A DNA stretch of 64,000 nucleotides from Immersiella caudata (Eukaryota; Ascomycota; Sordariomycetes; Sordariales; Lasiosphaeriaceae), in NCBI GenBank assembly GCA_030512335.1, contig JAULSU010000004.1:2666001-2730000 (forward strand). The letters run 5' to 3'. The notes below the pieces were generated by a model. It was not told the origin of the DNA. It saw only the letters and a program-made list of their open reading frames with translations, and ran no database searches. This document shows positions 44,498 through 54,078 of the stretch, piece by piece; the stretch's first letter is position 1; each line of letters starts with the position of its first letter. The translations under genes and the position numbers were made by a program.

Positions 44498-46516
44498 ATG
44501 AATCGGCTCATTTCGGTGCAGATCTTACAGCTGAAACTGTTGCGCGTTGATCTCATCTCAGTCATTACTCAGTCTTTTCAGAGGCCGTTCTCAATGTCAA
44601 CAACGCGATGGTCAACACAATCGGCGCCGGAATCGTTTCAGCAACGGGTTCAACTACGAGAGTACCAGGAAGAATGTATTCAGTCGGTCTTGGTAGGCCT
44701 GGAAAACGGGCACAAGCGTTTAGGTATCTCCTTGGCCACCGGGAGCGGGAAAACGGTTATCTTCACGCAACTCATCGACCGCGTGAAGCCCTTATCAGAA
44801 ACAGCAACCCAGACTCTTATTTTGGCCCACAGGAAGGAACTGGTTGAACAGGCGGCCCGACATTGTCAGAATACGTATCCGGACAAGACGATTGAACTTG
44901 AGATGGGAAAGCTCTCAGCCTCGGGTACAGCAGATATCACGATTGCCAGCGTCCAGAGCATTACGTCCCAGGAGCGTTTTCTCAAATTTGACCCAAGGCG
45001 GTTCAAGCTTATCCTCGTGGATGAAGCGCATCATATCGTGGCCCCCAACTACCTCAAGGTGCTCAACTACTTGGGTCTGGGCGAGAAGAAGCAGGACTCT
45101 CCTCATCTGGTTGGCGTATCTGCCACCTTCTCTCGCTCTGATGGCGTAAGACTGGGTGCTGCTATCGATGAGATAGTCTATCATAAAGACTACATCGACA
45201 TGATTGGGGACAAATGGCTGTCCAATGTCATCTTCACTACCGTCGAGTCTACAGCTGATTTGTCGGCCGTCAAGAGGCTTGGGCGAGGAGGGAGTGGCGA
45301 GTTTGACACTGCGGATCTCTCTCGTGTTTTCAACACAGAAGAAATCAACGAGATTACCGTCAAGTCGTGGTTTGCCAAGGCCGCCGCGAGGAAGTCCACG
45401 CTAACCTTTTGTGTTGATGTCGCCCACGTAATGTCACTCACCCAAAAGTTTCGCCAACATGGTATTGATGCGAGATTTGTTACTGGCGATACCCCAACGC
45501 GGGAAAGATCCGAGCGTCTCGATGCCTTTAAAAAAGGCGAATTTCCGGTGCTGGTCAATTGCGGGGTGTTTACCGAAGGTACCGACATCCCAAACATTGA
45601 CTGCGTTTTGCTGGCGAGACCGACGCGATCTCGGAGTCTTCTTATCCAGATGATTGGCCGCGGGATGAGGCTTCACCCGGGGAAAGAGGACTGCCACATC
45701 ATAGACATGGTATCGGCCTTGTCGGCCGGTATCGTCACCACGCCAACGCTTTTCGGTCTCGATCCTAGTGAGCTGGTCAGCGATGCTAGTGTCGAGGACA
45801 TGGAAAAGTTGCGGGAGAGAAAAGAAGCCGAGAAGGAGAAGGCAATGAAAACCGGGAGGCTGGGACACACCGCGCAGTCGTCGGGACGCAATCATAAAGT
45901 GACCTTCACCGACTACGATTCCGTGTTTGATCTGGTGGCCGATACTTCGGAGGAGAAACATATCCGCTCCATCAGCCAGAACAGTTGGGTGTCGATTGGG
46001 CCAGACCGGTATATGCTCAGTGGAGCGGATGGCTCATTCCTCCGGCTGGAAAAGGCCGCTACCGAAGACCCAGCCTTGCCTATGTACACCGGGTGGGAGA
46101 TACGGCGTTTACCGGGAGCCGCAAAGCCTCCATTTGCAGCTCCAAGAAAGCTTCTGGACGCCATGACATTTGTCGATGCAGTACACGGGTGCGACAACTA
46201 CGCAAGCAACGCGCAAGATACGTATCCATATGCCTTCACTGTTCTTCGGGCGAGGTGGCGAAAAGCCCTCCCAACTGAAGGGCAGCTCAAGCTCATCAAC
46301 AAAATGTTAGCCAAGTACGACGAGCACCTCACGGCCGACGACATAACCAAAGGAGAAGCGCAGGATATCATTTCCAAACTCAAATATGGGGCGCGACGGA
46401 GATACGCAAACATGGAGATTGCGAAGAGAAAACAGCAGAAGGAGGTCCTGGTTGCGGAGCTCGAGCGAGCTAAACAGCAAGGTGATGCCATCGGAGTCGG
46501 CCCCGTGCTGCAGTGA
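44498..46516 (+). CDS. IRC3: Mitochondrial ATP-dependent helicase Irc3
   Basis: Irc3 is an SF2 helicase needed for mitochondrial DNA maintenance. One exon encodes 672 residues. The first ~40 residues have the basic, hydrophobic and Ser-rich make-up of a mitochondrial presequence, with no acidic residue except one Asp. The helicase core starts at VQLREYQEECIQSVL (Q-motif region), with Walker A TGSGKT at 81-86, motif Ia TLILAHRKEL, DEAH box LVDEAHH at 174-180, motif III GVSATFSR, motif IV/V (NCGVFTEGTDIPNIDCVLLA) and motif VI QMIGRGMRLHPGK. The C-terminal ~200 residues are a family-specific extension ending in a Lys/Gln-rich helix. An internal ATG 32 codons downstream would remove most of the presequence. 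Confidence 0.93.
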   Translation: MNRLISVQILQLKLLRVDLISVITQSFQRPFSMSTTRWSTQSAPESFQQRVQLREYQEECIQSVLVGLENGHKRLGISLATGSGKTVIFTQLIDRVKPLSETATQTLILAHRKELVEQAARHCQNTYPDKTIELEMGKLSASGTADITIASVQSITSQERFLKFDPRRFKLILVDEAHHIVAPNYLKVLNYLGLGEKKQDSPHLVGVSATFSRSDGVRLGAAIDEIVYHKDYIDMIGDKWLSNVIFTTVESTADLSAVKRLGRGGSGEFDTADLSRVFNTEEINEITVKSWFAKAAARKSTLTFCVDVAHVMSLTQKFRQHGIDARFVTGDTPTRERSERLDAFKKGEFPVLVNCGVFTEGTDIPNIDCVLLARPTRSRSLLIQMIGRGMRLHPGKEDCHIIDMVSALSAGIVTTPTLFGLDPSELVSDASVEDMEKLRERKEAEKEKAMKTGRLGHTAQSSGRNHKVTFTDYDSVFDLVADTSEEKHIRSISQNSWVSIGPDRYMLSGADGSFLRLEKAATEDPALPMYTGWEIRRLPGAAKPPFAAPRKLLDAMTFVDAVHGCDNYASNAQDTYPYAFTVLRARWRKALPTEGQLKLINKMLAKYDEHLTADDITKGEAQDIISKLKYGARRRYANMEIAKRKQQKEVLVAELERAKQQGDAIGVGPVLQ

Positions 46517-47121
46517 ATGTGCATGTGTTGCTGCCAACAGCTTACCTAGTCAGTTAAGGTATCAGACGGCACCGGAAAGGTGAGGTGTATGATGGGGGGA
46601 CGGGATCCACCACGGCTAGGAACGGTCAGGGCGCTCTTTCCCGTTTTAATCTGATGGTTTGGCAGGTGGGAGGTGATGGGGCGTTTTCCATCTCGAAACG
46701 TCTGGTCCGGGGTATTTGGACCGCTCCTTCCTCGCTGAATAGCCCACGTCTTCGATTCATCGTACACCGCAGTTCTCCTCTATCAACCCGTCATACTTCG
46801 CAATGTGTTCGACGCGACGGTTCTGAGGCGGTCACTGGGGATGGGAAGATTCCCTCCCCCCGCCTTTCTCGTTACTTTTTTCTACCTCTCCCAATCACCC
46901 TCTGCCCGCAACCGCGGAGTAACTGCACCAGTCAATCTTATACCACCCCGATCGCAGTGCAATGGCACCGAGGTCTTGAGTTTGCAAAGCCCACCACCTC
47001 CAGCATTAACTCTGGCGCTGCCCCTCGCACATTCTCACAGCCAATACCACCCGCGCCCAACCTAAACCTTCTTCCTCATACCCGACGCAACAACTCTAAG
47101 CGCTCCCTCGTGAGCCGATAG
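46517..47121. promoter_or_regulatory. Intergenic leader of the 618-aa gene
   Basis: 605 bp between two same-direction genes. The right half is C/T-rich. No gene is seen. Confidence 0.4.
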
Positions 47122-48978
47122 ATGCCACCCCAGGAGCAACATCGTCGACCGCAACCCGACCGCCAATTCAGCAACCCACCTCTCACGATGGCGCAACCCA
47201 GCGTGACGATGTTGGCCCCCTCAGTACATGCTGATGTGTCGATGGTCGAGCTCCTTGCCAAATTCACCGGCCAGAGCCTATCCCATCTTCAGAGCGCCTC
47301 ATCCGAGTCCACAGCAGGGCCTCCTCCGAGGGACGCCTCTCAACTTGATTGCGCCAACTCGGAGCATGGCGCGCCCAGCGCCACCAAGACCGTTGCGACA
47401 GCCGCCCCCGTGGTGATTGAAGGAGGTGGCCGCCATCCCAATATGAATCGAAATTCAAAAGGCAAGGAAGTCGCGGAGCCTGAAGCAGTGCTCCGCGATA
47501 GCGCCTGCATCCTCACATCCCCTTCTTTTCTTCGGCCCAAGTTTGCTAGACCACCCCCGCCTTCACTCAGCAGAACAACAAGTCAAGTTTCCCACGATCC
47601 GAGACAAGCACCAGCTGGCCTGACTGCTTCGAATAACTCCGCCAAAGCGACTGGTAACGATGACCCTGCCGATAACTCAACCCTCGTTGCCGGCCCAGCC
47701 GCGACCAATACAAGGGGAACAGTCAATCAAGAAGACCAGTCGCAAAATACGGGGACTCGTCGCTCTCGTTACCCAAGAGGCCTCTCGCATGAGGAGTTGC
47801 TGCATCTCCTCCACGTGGAGTCCGTTCTTCGTATCCAGCTCGCTCTAGACTGCGGGGCTTTCAATTACCCGCCTCTGGATCTCGAGCAGGCCCACAAAGA
47901 TGTGAACAGGAACACGGCCCCTAAGGCTATAGGCGACCTAATCCCCCCTGAGCTCATGGAGGCTCGATTGGAGGAGCGCTCAGAGTATTGGAAGTCGTTT
48001 ACCCCACATATCGAGGAGGAAAGGAGACAGCTCTCGAGTCTCAAGCAGCAGGCACTTGAGAGGCACTCCTCAAAGAGGGCTGTCGAAGAGGCAATCATCA
48101 AGGTGCGAATGGGCATTAAAGGCCAGATCGGAAGAGGGGTACACATTGCAGAGTCAACGCCGTGTCTCAAGGTTCTTTACGATTCCCTCAAAAAAGCGGA
48201 CAAGGAGATAGCCCAATTCTATGCTGAGTGGCGCGAGCGAGTGACCAGCCTCAACGACTTCATTGAGAAGAGCCTGAGACCAGAGTATCACTCAAACGAG
48301 ATCGAAGAGGAGCTCCAAGCCGCACAAAGGGCAGAAGACGCCCAAAAGGTTGAATTTCACAGAGTCAACAAACTCGCAGGCTGGGGCGAGCTTACATACC
48401 CTGGTGATCTTGCGCCCGACCAGAGGCTCAGCCCATCCGCAGCACAACTCGTCACCGTCCCAGCTTGGTTCGAGGCTTTTGACTTATCCAAAGTGGTCAG
48501 GCTTGGTGGAAAAGCATCAAAGCAGAGGTACATTGATTTTCTCAACACCATCCACCAACTGGAACGCCGTATGAGAGAGGACGCCACGCGTAAGGCAGAG
48601 CCCACACGAAAACCGAAACAGTTCACAAAGCAGTGGCATGATCCCCACCTTGGTTGGCCCTACCCAAACTGGCAGAAGCATGGAGGTTGGTGGGTCTGTC
48701 GTACCGGACCAGGTGCCTCCGCGATGGAGAAGCAGTGCAAAGCTTGTCGTTCCAAGCGGGATACGGAGGTCACCAAACAGCAAGGACCGAGCCGGCCAAT
48801 GCCCACTGCGAAAGAGACTTACGACAAGATCATGACCGAAGTGCAAAAGGCAATCGGCCTGCAATCGAACAAGGACGAGGGGAAGGTCAAGGCGACTCTC
48901 AAGAGGGAGATGGAGGTGCGTCGGGCTGCAGTCTACCGGAACGGATGGGATGGCGGATACCTGCCCGATAGGTCATGA
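47122..48978 (+). CDS. Unrecognised 618-aa protein, disordered N-terminus and charged helical C-terminus
   Basis: One exon encodes up to 618 residues from ATG 47122; an in-frame ATG at 47188 (MAQPSVTM) is as likely. The first ~215 residues are Ser/Ala/Pro/Asn-rich and probably disordered. From ~220 there is a helix-rich region beginning YPRGLSHEELLHLLHVESVL. Residues ~275-420 are strongly charged and coiled-coil-like (EEERRQLSSLKQQALERH, KKADKEIAQFYAEWRERV). Towards the end there is HLGWPYPNWQKHGGWWVC, then a Cys set C-x13-C-x2-C (residues ~533-550: WVCRTG...KQCKACRSK), which could bind zinc with a further ligand. There is no signal peptide or membrane helix. The long open frame with consistent composition supports a real gene; no function can be offered. 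Confidence 0.7.
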   Translation: MPPQEQHRRPQPDRQFSNPPLTMAQPSVTMLAPSVHADVSMVELLAKFTGQSLSHLQSASSESTAGPPPRDASQLDCANSEHGAPSATKTVATAAPVVIEGGGRHPNMNRNSKGKEVAEPEAVLRDSACILTSPSFLRPKFARPPPPSLSRTTSQVSHDPRQAPAGLTASNNSAKATGNDDPADNSTLVAGPAATNTRGTVNQEDQSQNTGTRRSRYPRGLSHEELLHLLHVESVLRIQLALDCGAFNYPPLDLEQAHKDVNRNTAPKAIGDLIPPELMEARLEERSEYWKSFTPHIEEERRQLSSLKQQALERHSSKRAVEEAIIKVRMGIKGQIGRGVHIAESTPCLKVLYDSLKKADKEIAQFYAEWRERVTSLNDFIEKSLRPEYHSNEIEEELQAAQRAEDAQKVEFHRVNKLAGWGELTYPGDLAPDQRLSPSAAQLVTVPAWFEAFDLSKVVRLGGKASKQRYIDFLNTIHQLERRMREDATRKAEPTRKPKQFTKQWHDPHLGWPYPNWQKHGGWWVCRTGPGASAMEKQCKACRSKRDTEVTKQQGPSRPMPTAKETYDKIMTEVQKAIGLQSNKDEGKVKATLKREMEVRRAAVYRNGWDGGYLPDRS

Positions 48979-49885
48979 GAACATGACGGTACGAAATACG
49001 ACAAACGGCTAAGGGCTGCGGCGTTTAAAAGTTTGCTACATCCGTGAAGATAGCTACGGGGAATCATCGGGCTGGGATCCGGGTTTTGGGTTACACCTGG
49101 TAGTCTGAGAGGCGTCCAAAGCATTTTCTAATGCCTTTGGAGATTCGTTCGACGCGTCAACGGATGAGGTTGAGGTGCGGGCGCGATGTCTCGAGGCGCT
49201 GATTAATGCAATCGAGGCCTCAACGGATGCAACCGAGGCGTCGGCGCGATACGATCAAGTCGTTTTTGGTTCTTTCCTTATCTCCCTTTTCACCGTTTTA
49301 GTATACCCTGGGAGGAGTATTGGCGCAAGCGTCTCTGAGATGCCTCGACTACTTTCATGGAGGAGGCGGTCCTGAAGCGGTTCCTAGGAGTTTACATTGA
49401 CGGGCGGCGGGGAGTTTGGGCTGAATTACCGATGAAGCAGAGCAGGCAATGTTTTCGATGGTACTTGATTCAGCATCGGCATTTTGGCATCGAGTTCATG
49501 CATCGGATTTCGAGGTGGCAGTACACAACATACCTTAGCGGCTGGGGGTAATGGGAGGAGATGAGAAGAGCTACAGATGCTTTGAGTTGATGGTAATGGG
49601 GTAGCGTAATTCTAATGCCAAATGGCCATATTAATGAAGCTGTCAGGATTGATCTCATTGCGAGGGGAGAATCGTCGATTACTCAATTTGTTGAAAACCA
49701 TCAGGCTTTGCGCAACACCACAAACCATGCTCTTCCCATCCCCGGAGCGAAAAATACTTAAACCAACCATAACGAGCTCTGCCAATCCATGATGTCGTGA
49801 GGGGAGAATAGCAATAGAGCTAAAAACAGGACGAGAACGCTCCAACATCACAAACCAAAACGCTGCCAGATTGCCCTGCCCCAGT
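48979..49885. other. Convergent spacer with a second 21-bp repeat array
   Basis: 907 bp between the 618-aa gene and the small Cys-rich gene. Its distinctive content is the repeat array at 49109-49255. Otherwise no gene is seen. Confidence 0.45.
49109..49255 (+). repeat. Degenerate 21-bp tandem repeat, seven copies
   Basis: Seven consecutive 21-bp units start at 49109, 49130, 49151, 49172, 49193, 49214 and 49235 with no indel. Five start gaggcg/gaggcc/gacgcg-like. The frame is open through all seven and reads as heptads such as EASKAFS, DASTDEV, EASTDAT and EASARYD. A TGA lies directly before the first unit and no start codon is apparent, so it is not called a gene. The D/E-A-S pattern is shared with the array at 9747-9863. 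Confidence 0.75.
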
Positions 49886-50358
49886 TCATGCCGCTGCCCT
49901 CCGCCTTGGACCTTGCTCCCATGATCCCGATGCTAGGTACTCCTCACCTGGGACCGTGCGTTGTTGGTCCGTGGAGGTGTCGTCCGCGTGTCGGTTTTGA
50001 TCTTCTAGCTGTCCCTGGTCGTCTGTTTGGGAGTCACCAGCGCCATGGAGACCGCTGATGCGATGGGAGTCGCAATTTTTGTCAGTAGAACGAGTGATCA
50101 TCCACCTGTGGCTTTTGGTTCAAGTGAGCTGCTTGTTCATATCTTTGTTTACGATGGATGGGTCTGGGGGTATGGTGGGAACATTGGGATGGATATATGG
50201 AGGGGAAGTAATGACAAGGCTGCGTGAGGAAACGGGATATTAACATACCACTCGATGCCTTTGTTTGAGTTACAGACATGTTGGGTTGAGGTGTATTCGA
50301 GACAGCCGCAGTGGTATTTCAGCGCCAGCTTCCAACAGTAGTATTGCCGGGCGGGCAT
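49886..50358 (-). CDS. Candidate small cysteine-rich protein, two exons
   Basis: Proposed exons 50358-50249 and 50105-49886, with a 143-bp intron (GTATGT...GCCACAG), give 109 residues. The first exon is distinctive: PARQYYCWKLALKYHCGC then LEYTSTQHVC, with Cys8, Cys17, Cys19 and Cys29 and flanking His, a pattern that could bind zinc. The splice keeps phase and continues as KGIEW-WMITRSTDKNCDSH. The rest is Asp/Gln/Ser-rich, polar and probably disordered, ending EQGPRRRAAA. There is no signal peptide. Small Cys-His proteins of this kind are common and unnamed in filamentous fungi. The first exon convinces me more than the second; the true 3' part might differ. Confidence 0.5.
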
Positions 50359-51549
50359 GTTGTGGGCGCAGGTGTGTGCGGTGAGGTCTAGTGTGGCTCG
50401 AGACAAGGAGAGGCGATTGTGAAAATGGAAAAGGAGGTTGTGGTGTGTAGACCGGTAAAAGGCGTGTAGAGGCAGCCAACCCCGCGAATAGTAACAACGG
50501 ACAAGACCTTGCTTGAATACGTCTATCCCCTCATGCCGTGGGTTCGTTGAATTTGTGGTCGAGGGAGGATGAAGTTTGGGCAGGTGGTTTTGGCTGCCTT
50601 GCTGGGGGAGGGTTGCCTATGGACGTCCGGCTTACCGACAGGCTGTGCAGCCTCTTCCCCTGCCCTGTCCTCCACTCAGGAGTCCTTTTCTCAAACGCAA
50701 CTGGGGAATGGGCATTTGGGATGGCCCCTTCTAGCCTTCAAAACTGGCGAAACGGGGGCAGCCAGCGCATTCCCGCCTCACATCGTCTTGGTCCCTTGAC
50801 CGGGGAGGCTGCAGAAGGGATTCGTCACCCTATTGGGTGCCCTGAGCACTTGACTGGACTTTGCTGCATACTTGGTGGTGCCGAGACTTTCGGGGTCATC
50901 GGGGAGAGTCTTGTAAGCAATAAAACATGTGCACGGTGAGTTGGCCCGCTCCAGTTCCCGGAATCTGGCGATATTGGTGAGACGGAGATGGTGATGTGTG
51001 GGAAAGGCGTCTTTTATGAATGTTGTCAGTGGACAAGGAAGTGTGAGTTTGGGGATGAACAGGCCCCTTATCGTGAACAGCTGGAGACAGTGCAGGCTAG
51101 ACACTGTGCTGCAGCGTGGAGACACTGGCTCACTCCGCGCTCTAGGCCCACCCCACCCCTTGATTGTTCGCTGCCACGCCAGTGCCGTCATTGGATAACG
51201 ACATGCCATCCGTGCCTGGAGCCCCCAAGTTGGCATCTTTTGGAGTCTGTCTTTGAATCGCAGTTTAGACTCTGGCCGCGACACAAAACCACCCTCGCCA
51301 TTAATTCGCTGTCTCTGCTTCTCTCACGCTACACAGTAATTGTTTGTATTAATTAGCATCGTTTTAGTTTCTGCGCCTTCGTTTCCCGTCGCCCCGCTCG
51401 AATCAATCCGCCGACGCCCCCTTTTCCACGTTTTGTCTTCCCAATTTCTGCTGCCATGGCATAAATCTTAACCTAGGGTCGCTCAACATCTCAGTTTTCC
51501 CCTTCTACGAAGAAGCTTGAGACTATAATTTCACCATCGCGCCGCCATC
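50359..51549. promoter_or_regulatory. Divergent region before LSB6
   Basis: 1.2 kb between the small Cys-rich candidate (minus) and LSB6 (plus). The last 200 bp are T/C-rich, typical of a leader. Overlapping short ORFs at 50538-51356 on both strands are not supported. Confidence 0.4.
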
Positions 51550-54078
51550 ATGCCTCGCAACAGGCCTGCCACGACGGGCTATGAACGCCTTGCGCAAGCC
51601 GACCAGCTCAGCGACGACTCTGACGACGACCCCCTCGCCCAGAGCTATGCGTCTCTCCAGCCACCCGCGGCGCCTCGCTATGCGCCTATATCGCAACCGC
51701 GACCACACTCGGGAATGACGAGCCCAAAGCAGTCAGGAGGACCGCCGCGCGGCAGGCACCGCCGACGAATGCGCAGCAACTCCGGTGTCGACCTCAAGGC
51801 CATCAATGCCCGCCTGGAGCGGTGGGCCGATGAGATCGCGAGCAAGTTCAAACGGGGGCGCCATAAGAAGACGGGGGAGGAGGATGAGCGCCTTGAGATA
51901 CACCATTCAGTCTTTCAGCCTCCAGAGGGTGTTCGTCCGGTCACAGCAGAAATGCTCGCCCGGCCTGAACCGGGGTACATGACGAAAGCCGAATTCGAGA
52001 CCATCATCCACAGCGTCAGGATAGCGATTCAGCAGGGGATGCACCCCCGTATGATCTCCCAGGGCAGCTCGGGAAGCTACTTTGCAAGGAATCTCGAGGG
52101 CAAAGTTGTCGGCGTCTTCAAGCCCAAGGACGAAGAGCCCTACGCAGCGGGAAATCCGAAATGGAACAAGTGGATTCATCGCAACTTGTTCCCTTGTTGC
52201 TTTGGGCGAGCATGGTGAGGCCCCGTTTTTGCCGCCTGTTGTCGCTTTCCATCTGCTGACTGCCCGTGCTAGCCTCATCCCCAACTTGTCCTACGTCAGC
52301 GAAGCCGCCGCATATGTTCTCGACGCCCAGCTTCGTACGCACATGGTCCCCTACACGGATGTGGTCTATTTATCCTCCAAATCATTTCACTATCCGTTCT
52401 GGGACCGGTACAACTTCTCGAGGAATAAGAAACCTTTACCCCCAAAGCCTGGCAGTTTCCAAGTCTTTTTGAAAGGGTTCAAGGATGCCAATCTTTTCCT
52501 TCGAGAGCACCCATGGCCGGATCAGTACCTATCGGGCTTCAAGACCAACGATCCGCACAGGAAGAAGAACAGGCGCTGGGCTGACAGTTGCCGACCGTCG
52601 AGCACTCCCCCTGACGACGCCGATAGTGATGACGGGCAGGACAGCCCCGCGTCTCTTACTCCTGGACCAGACAACTTCATGTGGACACCTCCGTTGAAGC
52701 AGTCGTTCAGGGAAGAGCTGGAGAAGCTGGTCATTCTGGATTACATCATGCGAAACACAGACAGAGGGTTGGACAATTGGATGATCAAGGTGGACTGGGA
52801 AACAGCGGAAGTGTCGATAGTCTCCGAGCCGGTTAGACTCAACATGGACGGGACGCTAAGTGAAGAACAAGGCCCTAGGCCTGTTGATCTGTCACAAAGG
52901 GAACCGCAACCGGCACGGGCATCCTATCCGTATAGGACACAGCAGCCTATGGAAGCGTCGACGCCGTCGGGGAGCGCATCGGGGCCCAAGATCTCCATAG
53001 GGGCTATTGACAACTCCCTGTCATGGCCTTGGAAGCACCCGGACGCTTGGAGAAGGTGATAGCGTACCCGATCTCAACGCCTGACCTGCCTGCTGACTGA
53101 ACTAGTTTCCCCTTCGGCTGGCTTTTCCTCCCCGTCGACTTGATCGGTCGACCTTTCTCACAAAAGACCCGTGACCACTTCTTGCCACTCCTAACGTCCA
53201 CGCAGTGGTGGAGTCAGACCCAGCTCGCTCTCCGGCGCGTCTTCCAGATTGATCCTGACTTCCAGGAGCGAATGTTTGCGCGTCAAATCGCCGTTATGAA
53301 GGGCCAGGCTTGGAACGTGGTCGAGACGCTGAAAACGCCTGACCATGGACCGCTGGAACTAACGCGACGCGCGAAGGTCTGCGTCTGGGACGATCTGGTT
53401 GATGTGCCCGTTGCTGTCCCTATGAGGGCGACGAGCTCTGAGATACGCCGCCGCACCGAGTCGGAATTCACAATCGAAGAAGAGGAGATGGATATCGGTG
53501 CTGTCAACGCTTCAGGCAGCGGCACTCAGTCGGGGCCCGACCTTTTGACCCTCGTCACCCCACCAGCCGACCTGCCTCACCCTGGCCGCTTCGAAATATC
53601 CAGCTCCACAACACTTCCTGGAGACGCAACATCACCCCCTGAGTCAGACTCAGCTGGGTTCCTCAACGGCGGTGCGCCAGGCTCCTCAGGCCCCAGCGCG
53701 TCCGGTCAGCAGAAAACGGCGTCCGGTAATATCGCCCGACCAACTCTGTCCCGCACATCTCTAAGCCACGGCCCGCCACGGTCTCTCAACATGTACTCGC
53801 CGGAACGCCAACGCGAGCATCAGCGGCGGTTCTCGTTCGCCACGGCTGCCGGACGCCGTAACAGTAATAGCATTGCTGCCCAGCTATATGGTGGCGGAGG
53901 AGACCACCCGCGCTCCAGTCACGATGGTTACTACGGTTTTCCCAACGCCGACGACGACGAGCTGGAGGGTGATCTGGGCTATGCCGCTGCCGAGGGCATG
54001 GAAGGGAACCGGCGCAAGGTTATTGTTGAGCGTCTAGAGCCCGTCAAGAGTAAAAACCCCGTATTTACGTGGTGCTAA
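51550..54078 (+). CDS. LSB6: Type II phosphatidylinositol 4-kinase (Lsb6)
   Basis: The enzyme phosphorylates phosphatidylinositol to PI4P at Golgi, vacuolar and endosomal membranes. Exons 51550-52214, 52273-53055 and 53106-54078 (introns 58 and 50 bp) give 806 residues. The first ~110 residues are polar and basic. The kinase has the G-loop SQGSSGSYFARN, the catalytic-Lys strand VVGVFKPKDEEPY, and a Cys-rich LFPCCFGRAC (completed by splicing), the site palmitoylated in the family. It continues with LIPNLSYVSEAAAYVLD, the catalytic loop DYIMRNTDRGLDNWM, and IGAIDNSLSWPWKHP, where DNS stands in the metal-binding DNG position. WRSFPFGWLFLPV is formed at the second splice. The C-terminal ~260 residues are Ser/Pro-rich and disordered, a fungal extension beyond the ~480 residues of the core. 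Confidence 0.94.
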
